From contig CAJTCG010000017.1 of the NCBI GenBank assembly GCA_910574635.1, positions 1 to 64,000 on the forward strand: DNA of 64,000 nt. Reading direction: 5' to 3'. The DNA comes from Oscillospiraceae bacterium. Its GTDB lineage: Bacteria; Bacillota; Clostridia; Oscillospirales; Oscillospiraceae. Both the position numbers and the translations under genes were made by a program. Each line of letters starts with the position of its first letter. Position 1 is the stretch's first letter. Below the pieces are notes generated by a model. The model saw nothing but the letters and a program-made list of their open reading frames with translations, had not been told where the DNA came from and searched no databases. This document shows, piece after piece, positions 1-7,675 of the stretch.

Positions 1-470
1 TTTCCCTTAATTAAAATAGGCTGTATTCCTACGGCCTCAATGGTTTAACGCCCGTTTTGCGACTAAGGGAAAAATAGCGTTTTGCGTGTCCGGCTACACC
101 TAAATCCTTTATTTTTTCGCTTGTTTCTGTCTACCTTTAGGGTGCGTCTCTGCTTTTTACCCTGTCCACCAACTGGGGAATCCATTTTCGCCACTGTCCA
201 CAATCTTGGATACGGTTTAGTTGTAGGTATCACCGGAAAGGGGGACGTCTGGAATCAGCTTATAGACAGGGAAGAAACACTGAAAACGGATGTATTCATA
301 GTTTTCAACTCGAAAAGACATTGAAACGTCGAATATACGGCCTTGAACAACATGAGCCGCAGAAAGATTATAGTATCCTTCTCCTGTTGATGTTGTTCCT
401 GACTGATGAACAGCATAATAAGAAAAGGCCAGAGACTTCAAAGGAATATAAAACGCAGAAGCCAGGTTTG
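1..470. other. Region without a recognised gene
   Basis: No convincing coding sequence is visible here. The short open frames have no plausible ribosome binding site or recognisable product. A 9-bp inverted repeat (tttccctta at 1-9, taagggaaa at 64-72) lies at the window edge and could be the end of a mobile element that continues outside. Base composition is lower in GC than the rest of the window, which fits a remnant of imported or decayed DNA. Confidence 0.5.
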
Positions 471-692
471 ATGTTTGGCAGACGAAAAAAGCGCACAGCG
501 CGATTCTATGACAAGGCCGGAAAAATCCCTGTGATTCGTTCCAGCATCTGTACCGGTGAGCAGGTGGCAGGCTTCAAGGACCCGGTCAGTGGAAAGTTCG
601 ATGAGCTGATGCTGATCCGCGGCGGCAGTGATCTTGCGGAGTTTTACTCTCAGTGCCAGGTCGACGAGAACGATATCCATCGGGAATGGTAG
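471..692 (+). CDS. Small conserved protein of unknown function (73 aa)
   Basis: The frame starts MFGRRKKR and contains the pattern ICTGEQVAGFKD followed by an acidic C-terminal half. I recall similar 70-residue proteins from clostridial genomes, sometimes mislabelled aspartate dehydrogenase; that recollection cannot be checked here. A longer frame opens upstream, but its first 50 residues are low-complexity and family-unlike, so ATG 471 was chosen. The ribosome binding site is weak. It is followed directly by a fragment of another gene and then the IS5-family element, so it may be the surviving part of a small accessory region. Function unknown. Confidence 0.5.
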   Translation: MFGRRKKRTARFYDKAGKIPVIRSSICTGEQVAGFKDPVSGKFDELMLIRGGSDLAEFYSQCQVDENDIHREW

Positions 693-700
693 TGGGGAAG

Positions 701-749
701 ATGGCCACACTGTATGGAGTTTCCGTCTCGGCAATCAACCAGCATTTAA
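701..749 (+). pseudogene. RhuM-like gene fragment cut by the IS element
   Basis: One frame reads MATLYGVSVSAINQHLR, which resembles the helix-turn-helix segment of RhuM-family proteins. It stops being gene-like exactly where the IS5-family terminal sequence begins at about 750, and no continuation was found downstream of the element. The piece is only 16 residues, so the family name is a tentative reading. Confidence 0.3.
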
Positions 750-839
750 GGAAACGTTGATTTAATTCCCCGAAATGATAAAAGATGTGATAAAGGAAAC
801 GCTGATTTAATTCCCCGAAATGATAGAAGATGTGATAAA
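750..839. repeat. Tandem duplication (2 x 45 bp) of the IS left end
   Basis: The sequence starting GGAAACG(T/C)TGATTTAATT at 750 is repeated at 795 with a period of 45 bp and two visible base differences (T/C and A/G). Both units end in GATGTGATAAA. The other copy of this element at 55.9 kb has only one unit, so the duplication is specific to this copy. A duplicated IS end can alter transposase binding. Confidence 0.8.
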
Positions 840-862
840 ATAAGGAAAAGGGGGCGCTGGGT

Positions 863-1845
863 ATGAAACAGGAAAGTTTTAGCGATATGGAATACAGATG
901 CCGGAAAAAGAAAACAAAACGGGAAGAATTTCTGGAAATCATGGACGAGATTATCCCATGGGAGGAATGGGTATCGCTGGTCGTCCCCCACTATCCAACC
1001 GGGAAACGCGGGCGTCCGCCGATTGAGATAGAAACCATGCTGCGGATGTATCTGCTGCAATGCTGGTTCAGCTTATCCGATGAAGGAGTAGAGGACGCAA
1101 TTTATGACAGCTATGCCATGCGCAAATTTATGGGGATCAACTTTTTCGAGCAGGATGTCCCGGACGCCACGACCCTGCTGCACTTTCGGCATCTGTTGGA
1201 GGAGAAGGGCATCGGCAAGCTGTTTTTTGACGCAATCAACCGCTGCCTGGAAGGGGCTGGACGGATGATGCGGGGCGGCAGCATCGTAGACGCCACGCTG
1301 ATCAGCACACCCAGCTCTACAAAAAACGCGGAGAAAAACGGGATCCGGAGATGCACTCGGTGAAGAAGGGAAAGCAGTGGCATTTTGGTATGAAGTGCCA
1401 CACCGGCGTGGATGCCGGGAGCGGCTTTGTCCACACAGTGGAGGCCACTGCCGCCAATGTCCACGACGTCACTGTAGCGGCAAGGCTTCTGCGGGAAGAT
1501 GATAAGGCGGTCTACGGGGACAGTGCCTACCTTGGGATAGAGAAACGGGAAGAAATCAAAAGCAATCCGCAGCTTTCTGCCATTGAATACCGCATCAACC
1601 GCAGGCCGGGCCGGTTCCCCAGGGTTTCAGACAATGCCATTGACTGGGAGCGGTATATTGAAAACCGAAAATCTGCCGTACGCTGCAAGGTGGAGCATCC
1701 CTACAGGATTGTGAAGAACATTTTCGGTTTTCGGAAGACCGTTTACCGGGGTCTGAGAAAAAATCTTAACCGATTACACGTTCTCTTCGCCAGCGCAAAT
1801 CTGTACATGCTTGCCAGGGCGGGCGGTTCCCTATGCCCCGCCTAA
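863..1845 (+). pseudogene. IS5-family DDE transposase in two overlapping frames
   Basis: The N-terminal half (863-1363) carries the IS5 helix-turn-helix region and the first catalytic Asp in SIVDATLI. The C-terminal half (from about 1330, in the -1 frame) carries the second Asp in VYGDSAYLG and the Glu in KVEHPYRIVKNIFGFRK. At 1321-1327 a zero-frame-phased A AAA AAC heptamer would allow -1 slippage, giving SSTKKRGEKRDPEMHS. Alternatively one A is missing from the A5 run at 1334-1338; restoring it gives SSTKNAEKKRDPEMHS, closer to the usual family sequence. Decay is therefore slightly favoured, but a programmed frameshift is possible. The start ATG 863 follows a GGAAAAGGGGGCG region. Confidence 0.75.
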
Positions 1846-1968
1846 GGTTTTTGCGTCCTTCGACCGGGCTGGGACTGGAAAAATGAGGAATTTATCCCCC
1901 AATATGGTCCTTTATTGGTCGTTTCCATTACCTTCGTCTGTTTGCCTGGCTTTTATTTGCTTTAATCA

Positions 1969-2586
1969 GTGCTTCCCTATGTCAAGCTTCGGGATATCGG
2001 TAAGGCGCTGGACGTGAACGTCTATTGGCAAAACGGGGTGCAGATTGACAGTGCAGCCCCCTACACCGGCAATCCGCCCACGATCCTGGATGACGTGCCG
2101 GTTCCCGGAGCGGCCTCTCCCGCCGGGGAGACGGATATGATCCGCCAGGATATCATCGACCGCACCAACGCCCTTCGGAAGAGCAACGGCCTTCCCGCCC
2201 TGGAGACGGACCCCTTGCTGATGGCGGCGGCCCAAGTGCGGGCGGACGAGATGGCGGCGACTTCCATCTACTCCCATATCCGCCCGGACGGCACCCGGCG
2301 TACGACGGTGACGGACTGCCCGTATACCACCGAGAATATCCACTGCATCGCTTCCGACAGGGTGGAGGACCCGGAGAGGGACCTGGGGCAGATTGCGGTG
2401 GAAGAGTGGGAGTCCTCGCAGGACCATCGGAGCGGGATGCTGGACAAGACCCGGTCCAGTATCGGCGTCGGCGTGGCCAAGGGGATCAGTCCTGTGAACG
2501 GTGAGCCCTGTTGGTACTGCGTCCAGTGGTTCCTCAGGGACGGCTATGAGATAACCTGGGTGGACGAGCCCCTCATACAGCGGTAG
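1969..2586 (+). pseudogene. CAP/SCP-domain protein, 5'-truncated
   Basis: The frame begins abruptly with YVKLRDIGKALDVNVYW, the end of a copper-amine-oxidase-N-like stalk domain. It continues into a CAP (SCP/PR-1) domain from about residue 55: NALRKSNGLPAL, MAAAQVRADEMA, YSHIRPDG and a C-terminal WYCVQWF. Proteins of this build are normally secreted with a signal peptide and a full stalk domain, and both are absent. An in-frame stop lies just upstream at 1963-1965 and the only start is a GTG without a clear binding site. The IS element just upstream probably removed the 5' part. CAP proteins in Firmicutes are surface proteins of mostly unknown activity. Confidence 0.75.
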
Positions 2587-2597
2587 GCAGAAAGTAA

Positions 2598-2630
2598 CCG
2601 CCGCGGAGCAAAGGCTCCGCGGCGGTTTGA
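2598..2630 (+). terminator. Rho-independent terminator after the CAP gene
   Basis: A 12-bp perfect stem (ccgccgcggagc / gctccgcggcgg) with an AAAG loop lies 12 bp after the CAP stop and is followed by TTTGATTCTG. Confidence 0.75.
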
Positions 2631-2692
2631 TTCTGTCTTCCGTTTGCCCGTTTGGAGACGAGGGCGCTGATTCCACGCGGGGGACCTGGTTT

Positions 2693-2820
2693 TATTATTT
2701 CCGAGCTTAAAGCTCGAAAATAATAAAGTTGATTCAAGCCGTTTTGCTCACCGCTGTAAACAGCGGCAACCGCAAAGCATGGCACATATTGCTTTCGACC
2801 TTTCAGTTCGGAAGTAATAT
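2693..2820. repeat. Three-palindrome repeat element, copy 1
   Basis: Three consecutive hairpins occupy 128 bp. Hairpin A is at 2693-2725 (TATTATTTCCGAGCTT with its complement, one mismatch). Hairpin B is around 2740-2779 with core CCGCTG-TAAA-CAGCGG. Hairpin C is at 2786-2820 (outer arms ending TTCGGAAGTAATAT). The same three hairpins occur inverted at 54982-55105, and hairpin C occurs alone at 57903-57935. Hairpins A and C share the form TATTAYTTCCGA...TCGGAARTAATA. The rest of 2631-2921 shows no gene. Confidence 0.85.
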
Positions 2821-2921
2821 AAGGTGTTTCTTGCGCGCGGATGCTCCGACAAGGCTGCGCCGGAGGAAAAACGGGAATAGTCAATTCTATATCCCGCTGC
2901 TGTGACGCTCCGCTTGGAACG

Positions 2922-3812
2922 TTACTTTGCCGGCGGCTCCGGCGCGGAGAGCCGCAGACTAATCTGAAGCTCGTTTCCCATAATCTGCGCGGACGCCTGC
3001 CCGCCCATCCGCTCCATCAGCTCCCGCACGATGGAAAGGCCCAGACCGGCCCCGCCCGCTGCCCGGTCAGGACTGCTCTGATAAAACCGGTCAAACAGGC
3101 GTTCCGGGTCCGGCCTGGGGCCGGGAGGCAGTTCGTTGGAAAAGCAAATCGTCTGATCCTGACCAGAGATGGTCAGCCCGCCGCCGCCGTGGCGCAGGGC
3201 GTTGGCGATCAGGTTGCGATACACCCGGCCCAGGGCTTCCGGGCTGGCCCAGACCGTCATATCCTCCCGGTCAAACCGCAGCTTCGGTTCCACTCCCGCC
3301 GCCTCCAACTGAGGATAAAACTCCGCCAGGGCGTCCCACAGGGGCGGCAGGGCCGCCGTCGTTTCACATTTCAGCGGCAGAGAGCCGCCTTGAAGGCGGG
3401 TGTAGAGGAACAGCTCTTCTAAAAGCTCTTCCAGCTTTTCCAGCCGCTCACGCACGATGTCCAGATACTCCGTCTGACGCTCCGGATCTTCCTCCAGCAG
3501 CTGCAAGTAGCCCATGGCCCCCGCCAGAGGGGTGCGGATGTCGTGGGAGATGCAGGTCATGGTGTATTTCAGCTCCTGCTCCCGCTTCTGAGTCTCCAGG
3601 CGGAGCTGCCGCCCTTCCTCTAGACGCTGGTTGACCGCCCGGCACAGCCGCCGCGGCGCCATACCGAAGGTCCTCACCGTCAGGCGCAGATTGCTCTCCG
3701 GTGGGGTCTCCTCCAGCACCCGGGCCATTTCCAGCAGCTGGGCGCGGTAAGCCCACAGGCGCAGCAGAGCGGACCCCAGGGCGGCAAGGGCCAGGATCAG
3801 GGCAGGCAGCAT
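2922..3812 (-). CDS. Sensor histidine kinase
   Basis: Membrane-anchored histidine kinase of 296 aa. Residues 1-20 form a hydrophobic N-terminal segment. The dimerisation/phosphoacceptor motif SHDIRTPLAG places the phosphorylated His at residue 90. The catalytic domain shows the N-box NLIANALRHG and the G-box GAGLGLSI. There is no large extracellular sensor domain, which is typical of intramembrane-sensing kinases paired with peptide-resistance ABC transporters. It is the last gene of the minus-strand set regulator-ATPase-permease-kinase and starts 12 bp after the permease stop. It presumably phosphorylates the regulator encoded at 5735-6415. Confidence 0.93.
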   Translation of the reverse strand: MLPALILALAALGSALLRLWAYRAQLLEMARVLEETPPESNLRLTVRTFGMAPRRLCRAVNQRLEEGRQLRLETQKREQELKYTMTCISHDIRTPLAGAMGYLQLLEEDPERQTEYLDIVRERLEKLEELLEELFLYTRLQGGSLPLKCETTAALPPLWDALAEFYPQLEAAGVEPKLRFDREDMTVWASPEALGRVYRNLIANALRHGGGGLTISGQDQTICFSNELPPGPRPDPERLFDRFYQSSPDRAAGGAGLGLSIVRELMERMGGQASAQIMGNELQISLRLSAPEPPAK

Positions 3813-3824
3813 GGAAATTCCTCC

Positions 3825-4640
3825 TTAAATATCCCGCTTTTCCATGGACAACAGGCTTCCCATTCCGTAAAGGACCGCCCATGCAAGGGTACAGGCCAAA
3901 ATCATTCGAATGGGAGTAATCCCGCTTTCAGGCGTATAGACGCCTTTTACCGCGGCGGCGAGAAAATACTGCTCCAGAGGAGGCCAGCGCAGCAGCCTTC
4001 CCAGCATTCCCACCAGAGCGACTGTCAGCCCGCTTCCGGCTACCAGGGACAAAATGATGCCCAGGGTGGTGCTCCGGGTCAGCAGGACCAGAGCCAGGGC
4101 CATGAGGGCAAAAGCCCAGTGGGGCAGCCACATCCAAAGGACATACCGCAAAATCTGAGAAATGGAATCCGGCGCCGGGTACATGTGGATCAGCACGGGG
4201 AGCAACAGCATCAGCAGGACGGATAAAACGGTGATGATTCCGCTGTAAATGCCCGCCAGGGCAATTTTTGAAAGGACATAATCCCGGCGGCGGGGATTGA
4301 TGCAGCAGATGTTTTTGATAAATCCGCTGGAAAAATCACCGTTTACAAACAAGGTCATGCCAATCCCGGTCATGACCAGCAAAAAGCCGCTGCCCAAGGT
4401 TTCGTGCATAAGGTCCAGCTGTGACATATTTTGGATGTACTCGCTCATCATGCGGTCGGACTCTATGATTTCCGCGCCCTGCGCCTCCATCGCATCCATC
4501 ATTTCCGGGTCCGCGATAGCGTAAGCCATGACCGTCACCATCATCAGAAGAACAGCCGTCACACCCAGGATGATAGAAAGGCTCCGGCTTTTGAACAGCC
4601 GCCGTAGGTCCATACGCAGCATATTAAACATGATCAGCAC
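3825..4640 (-). CDS. ABC transporter permease (lantibiotic/bacitracin-export type)
   Basis: 271 aa with about six hydrophobic segments: one near the N-terminus (ILGVTAVLLMMVTVMAYAIA), a soluble loop of about 60 residues, then further helices to the C-terminus. The layout resembles ABC-2 type permeases such as BcrB or the lantibiotic-immunity EpiE/G group. It overlaps the 3' end of the ATPase gene by 17 bp, indicating translational coupling. With the adjacent ATPase it would form a transporter protecting the membrane from peptide antibiotics; the actual substrate cannot be read from sequence. Confidence 0.85.
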   Translation of the reverse strand: MLIMFNMLRMDLRRLFKSRSLSIILGVTAVLLMMVTVMAYAIADPEMMDAMEAQGAEIIESDRMMSEYIQNMSQLDLMHETLGSGFLLVMTGIGMTLFVNGDFSSGFIKNICCINPRRRDYVLSKIALAGIYSGIITVLSVLLMLLLPVLIHMYPAPDSISQILRYVLWMWLPHWAFALMALALVLLTRSTTLGIILSLVAGSGLTVALVGMLGRLLRWPPLEQYFLAAAVKGVYTPESGITPIRMILACTLAWAVLYGMGSLLSMEKRDI

Positions 4641-5535
4641 CTCCCATGCGCTCCAGGAAATAGCTCTCCAAATCCTGCCTATGCAGGCTCAGCTCCTCCA
4701 CCGCGATGCCCGCCTGGATGAGAATCCGCCCCACGGTTTTGGCGTCCACGGCTTCGTAAATCCGGATCTCGCCCTCCGGCCGCATTTCCCAGCGGCTTAA
4801 GTGGAGTTCCCGCTCCAGCAGGGCCGCCGTTTTCCGGGCCTGGTCCGTTTGTAGGCGCAGATAATCCGTGCATTTCTGCGCAAGCTCCCCGCTGGTGATC
4901 TCTTCCACCATACGGCCCTGCTGGATAATGCCGTAACGGGTGGCAATTTTGCTCAGCTCTCCCAGGATATGGGAACTGATCAAAAGGGTCAGTCCCCGCT
5001 CCCGGTTCAGCCGCAGCAGCAGCTCCCGCATCTCCCGGATGCCTTCCGGGTCCAGGCCGTTGATCGGCTCGTCCAGCAGCAGAAGGTCGGGCCCGCCCAG
5101 CAGAGCCACGCCAACCCCCAGCCGCTGCTTCATGCCCATGGAGTAGTGTTTGACCGGCTTTTTCTCCTTCGGGGACAGGCCCACGGTCTCCAGAATCTCG
5201 TCCACCTGCCGCGCCGGGCTGTCCAGGCCCAGCAGCGTGGCATACAGCCGCAAATTTTCCCGGCCGCTCAGATCGGGGTAGAGCCCCGGCTGTTCAATGA
5301 GGGCGCCCACCTGGCGGCGGGCTACCGGGTCCTGGATGGGTTTGCCGAAGATCAGGGCCTCTCCCCGGGTGGGGCGGGCCAGGCCGCACAAGAGCTTCAG
5401 GGTGGTGGATTTGCCCGCGCCGTTCCGCCCGATGAAGCCATAGATGTCTCCTTGTTCCACCCGCAGATCCAGGTGGTCTACTGCCCAGTTGTCCTTATAG
5501 CGTTTGGACAGGCCCATAGTCTGTATCACTGCCAT
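4624..5535 (-). CDS. ABC transporter ATP-binding protein (BcrA-like)
   Basis: 303 aa. The nucleotide-binding domain spans residues 1-220: Walker A GRNGAGKST, Q-loop region IEQPGLY, signature YSMGMKQRLG in place of LSGGQ, Walker B LLLLDEP, and H-loop ISSHIL. The degenerate signature YSxGMKQRLG is characteristic of the BcrA/NodI/lantibiotic-immunity branch. A C-terminal extension of about 80 residues follows. The gene lies 200 bp downstream of the regulator; the gap contains a GC-rich palindrome (agcccc-cgcggc-ggggct) that may partly terminate the regulator transcript. Confidence 0.93.
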   Translation of the reverse strand: MAVIQTMGLSKRYKDNWAVDHLDLRVEQGDIYGFIGRNGAGKSTTLKLLCGLARPTRGEALIFGKPIQDPVARRQVGALIEQPGLYPDLSGRENLRLYATLLGLDSPARQVDEILETVGLSPKEKKPVKHYSMGMKQRLGVGVALLGGPDLLLLDEPINGLDPEGIREMRELLLRLNRERGLTLLISSHILGELSKIATRYGIIQQGRMVEEITSGELAQKCTDYLRLQTDQARKTAALLERELHLSRWEMRPEGEIRIYEAVDAKTVGRILIQAGIAVEELSLHRQDLESYFLERMGGADHV

Positions 5536-5734
5536 AGAAAAGCCTCCTTTTTGCTTGCAGGTTCAGCCTAACAGGCGAGTGCCCAAACATCGCAAAGGAA
5601 AGGTAAAAAAAGTGCAAAGTTTACGTGACCATGCCCGCTTTGGCCGGGATTACCGCCCCGGCTTCCCTCCGGCTCGGACAAAATCCAGCCCCGCCGCGGG
5701 GGCTTTTGCCCTCGTTTCAGTCCGTCCGGCGCGG

Positions 5735-6415
5735 CTAAGCGCGCGCTTCTGCCAGCTTGAATCCGATGCCCCATACGGTCTGGATGTAGCCGTCTGTACC
5801 GCTGGGCCGCAGCTTGGCGCGAATGTTGCTGATATGGACGGTGATGGTCTTGTCCTCCACCGCGTATGCCTCCTGCCAGACCGCCTCGTAAATCTGCTGT
5901 TTGGTAAACACCCGCTTGGGGCGGCCCGCCAGCAGCTCCACGATCTTAAACTCGTGGGCGGTAAGATTGACCGGCTGGCCGGCGGCGGTCAAGGTCATTT
6001 CCTCCAGATTCAGCACCCAATCCCGGAAGCAAAGGAGTTCTCCCGAAGGGGCGGCGCTCATGTGGCGCAGCTGCACCAGGATTCTTGCCCACAACTCCTC
6101 CAGCTGATAGGGCTTGGTCAGGTAGTCGTCCGCTCCCAGCCCCAGAAGCTCTACCTTGTCGGACAGTTCCGTTTTGGCTGACAGCACAATCACCGGCACC
6201 CGGCTGGACCGGCGTATCCCTTTAATCAGTTCACTGCCGGAAAGTCCCGGGAGCATCAGATCCACCAGCAGCAGATCCGCGCCGCCCGTCTGCCAGAGCA
6301 GCCGCCCTTCCGTGCCGGAAAACGCCTGACTGCACAGGCAGCCTTTCCGCCGCAGATATTCGGCGGTGGAGTTGTTGATGTCGGTATCATCTTCGACGAT
6401 CAGAATATGGGGCAT
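5735..6415 (-). CDS. OmpR-family response regulator
   Basis: 226 aa. The receiver domain starts MPHILIVEDD, has the phosphoacceptor Asp at residue 52 (LLVDLMLPGLSG) and the conserved Lys in VIVLSAKTE. A C-terminal winged helix shows LTAHEFKIVELLAGRPKRVF and TVHISNIRAKL. A longer reading frame begins upstream, but the start at 6415 follows a well-spaced GGGAGG-CTTCCTT-ATG site and gives the standard family length. It is the first gene of the module and has its own consensus promoter. It probably activates the ABC transporter genes downstream in response to the kinase. Confidence 0.94.
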   Translation of the reverse strand: MPHILIVEDDTDINNSTAEYLRRKGCLCSQAFSGTEGRLLWQTGGADLLLVDLMLPGLSGSELIKGIRRSSRVPVIVLSAKTELSDKVELLGLGADDYLTKPYQLEELWARILVQLRHMSAAPSGELLCFRDWVLNLEEMTLTAAGQPVNLTAHEFKIVELLAGRPKRVFTKQQIYEAVWQEAYAVEDKTITVHISNIRAKLRPSGTDGYIQTVWGIGFKLAEARA

Positions 6416-6472
6416 AAGGAAGCCTCCCTTGACGTTTGATCCGGCGTATGAGAAAGACATTCGTTTTTTCTT

Positions 6473-6501
6473 AGTATACATGACTTGATAATGACTTTCA
6501 A
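6473..6501 (-). promoter_or_regulatory. Sigma-A promoter for the two-component/ABC module
   Basis: On the minus strand a TTGAAA -35 box (complement of 6496-6501) and a TATACT -10 box (complement of 6473-6478) are separated by exactly 17 bp. They lie about 60 bp upstream of the response regulator start. Confidence 0.75.
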
Positions 6502-6631
6502 GGCGGCGGCAGGCAATGGGAGAGGCTTATCGCGCATTATGAAAAAGAAGGAGCGCAGGGGCGGGCCTGTGTGTCCGCCCTTCTATCGGAAGCGCCAAAT
6601 TCTCGAAAGAAGGGCTGAGGCGTGATATATT

Positions 6632-6680
6632 GAAAACGCCGCCAAGATCCCGGCAATGCCAAGACCTTGACGGCGTTTTC
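6632..6680. terminator. Possible terminator hairpin
   Basis: Inverted arms GAAAACGCCG (6632-6641) and CGGCGTTTTC (6671-6680) enclose a 29-nt loop, with TTTTC on either strand. It lies between the stop of the dehydrogenase gene and the promoter of the two-component module. The loop is long, so the assignment is moderate. The remainder of 6502-6730 shows no gene. Confidence 0.45.
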
Positions 6681-6730
6681 AGGGAAGCGGTTTATGCAGG
6701 ACATTTAGGGCCAGCTGTGCGTTCTTGGGA

Positions 6731-7663
6731 TTATACCGATCCAGGCAGTTTCCAATTAAAGAACCGCAGATAAGGGTCGCTGGTTTTCTTCCGGAAGGCA
6801 TCCATATCCCGTTCCCGCCAGTCGTAGTAGCCCATGCCGGTTTTGTACCCCAAGTCTCCCCGGTTCAGGCGCTCCTGAAGGGAAGGATGGACCTCCTTGG
6901 TATCGCACAGGTCGGGGTAGAGGTAACCCTCGATGTTGGCGATTAGATCCAGCCCGGCGTAATCGAAGTGGTCGAAGAGGCCGATGGAGGTGTACCGGGG
7001 TCCCCAGCTGGAGCGGATGCACTTGTCGATGTCCTCCGGCCCGCAGATGCCCTGCTCCACCATGTACACCGCTTCCCGGTACAGCGCGTGCTGGAGCCGG
7101 TTGGCGATGAAGCCGGGAGCGGGTTTGTTCATCTTGCATACCTCCCGTCCGCAGTACTCCAGCAGCTCCGTCACGGCGTCGATGGACGCTTGAGCGGTGA
7201 ACTCGTTTTTCACCAGCTCCACACAGGGCACCATGTGGGGTGGGTTGTAGGGATGGGCCACCATGATTTTTTCCCTCTGCTCCATCCCCTTCGCCAGGTC
7301 CGCCGGGGAGATGGCGGAGGTGGTGGAGGCGATGGCCTTCAAATTCGGGCAGCCGGCCTCAACCCGGCGGTAGACCTCATACTTGACCTCCAGCTTCTCC
7401 GTAACGCATTCGAAGACGATCTCCGCCTCCCGGAGCCCGGCGTACTCCTCGGTAAAGGACAGCAGGCTCTCGCAGGCAGCGGCCTGTTTCTCCGTCACCA
7501 GCCCCTGGGCGATGAGGTCCTTGTAATAAGTCCGGTATTTCTCCAGCCCCGCCTCGCTGTTTTTGGCCAGCACGACGGCGGGGACGCCGTTTCCGGTGAA
7601 GAGTACAGCTAAGCTGATGCCGATCATGCCCTTGCCGATGATCGCGACCGGATGTTCCGTCAT
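6731..7663 (-). CDS. 3-hydroxyacyl-CoA dehydrogenase-family NAD(P) oxidoreductase
   Basis: 310 aa, the usual length for single-domain 3-hydroxyacyl-CoA dehydrogenases. The N-terminal Rossmann fold shows VAIIGKGMIG. The catalytic region shows MVAHPYNPPHMVPCVELV, with the active-site His in AHPYNPP. The C-terminal helical domain has PGFIANRLQHALYREA and GLDLIANIEGYL. It would oxidise a beta-hydroxyacyl-CoA or beta-hydroxy acid with NAD+ in the cytoplasm. It is the last gene of a five-gene minus-strand set and starts 12 bp after the metallo-hydrolase stop. Whether the substrate is a CoA ester is not visible. Confidence 0.88.
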   Translation of the reverse strand: MTEHPVAIIGKGMIGISLAVLFTGNGVPAVVLAKNSEAGLEKYRTYYKDLIAQGLVTEKQAAACESLLSFTEEYAGLREAEIVFECVTEKLEVKYEVYRRVEAGCPNLKAIASTTSAISPADLAKGMEQREKIMVAHPYNPPHMVPCVELVKNEFTAQASIDAVTELLEYCGREVCKMNKPAPGFIANRLQHALYREAVYMVEQGICGPEDIDKCIRSSWGPRYTSIGLFDHFDYAGLDLIANIEGYLYPDLCDTKEVHPSLQERLNRGDLGYKTGMGYYDWRERDMDAFRKKTSDPYLRFFNWKLPGSV

Positions 7664-7675
7664 AAAACCCTCCCG

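Larger units (their letters stand above)
750..1926 (+). mobile_element. IS5-family insertion sequence with a frameshifted transposase
   Basis: The left end begins GGAAACGTTGATTT at 750 and a matching CGTTTCC occurs at 1920-1926, giving a unit of about 1.18 kb, normal for IS5-type elements. The inverted match is only about 7 bp and no clear target duplication was found, so the right boundary is provisional. The left end carries a tandem duplication. A 5' fragment of a nearly identical element lies in opposite orientation at 55556-55960. The element separates a RhuM-like fragment from a truncated CAP-domain gene. Confidence 0.7.

Noticed and set aside
2573..2884. Minus-strand frame of 103 aa and a similar plus-strand frame at 55013-55315
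   Set aside because: Both translate the palindromic repeat; the shared peptide comes from the repeat DNA, and neither has a plausible start or family.
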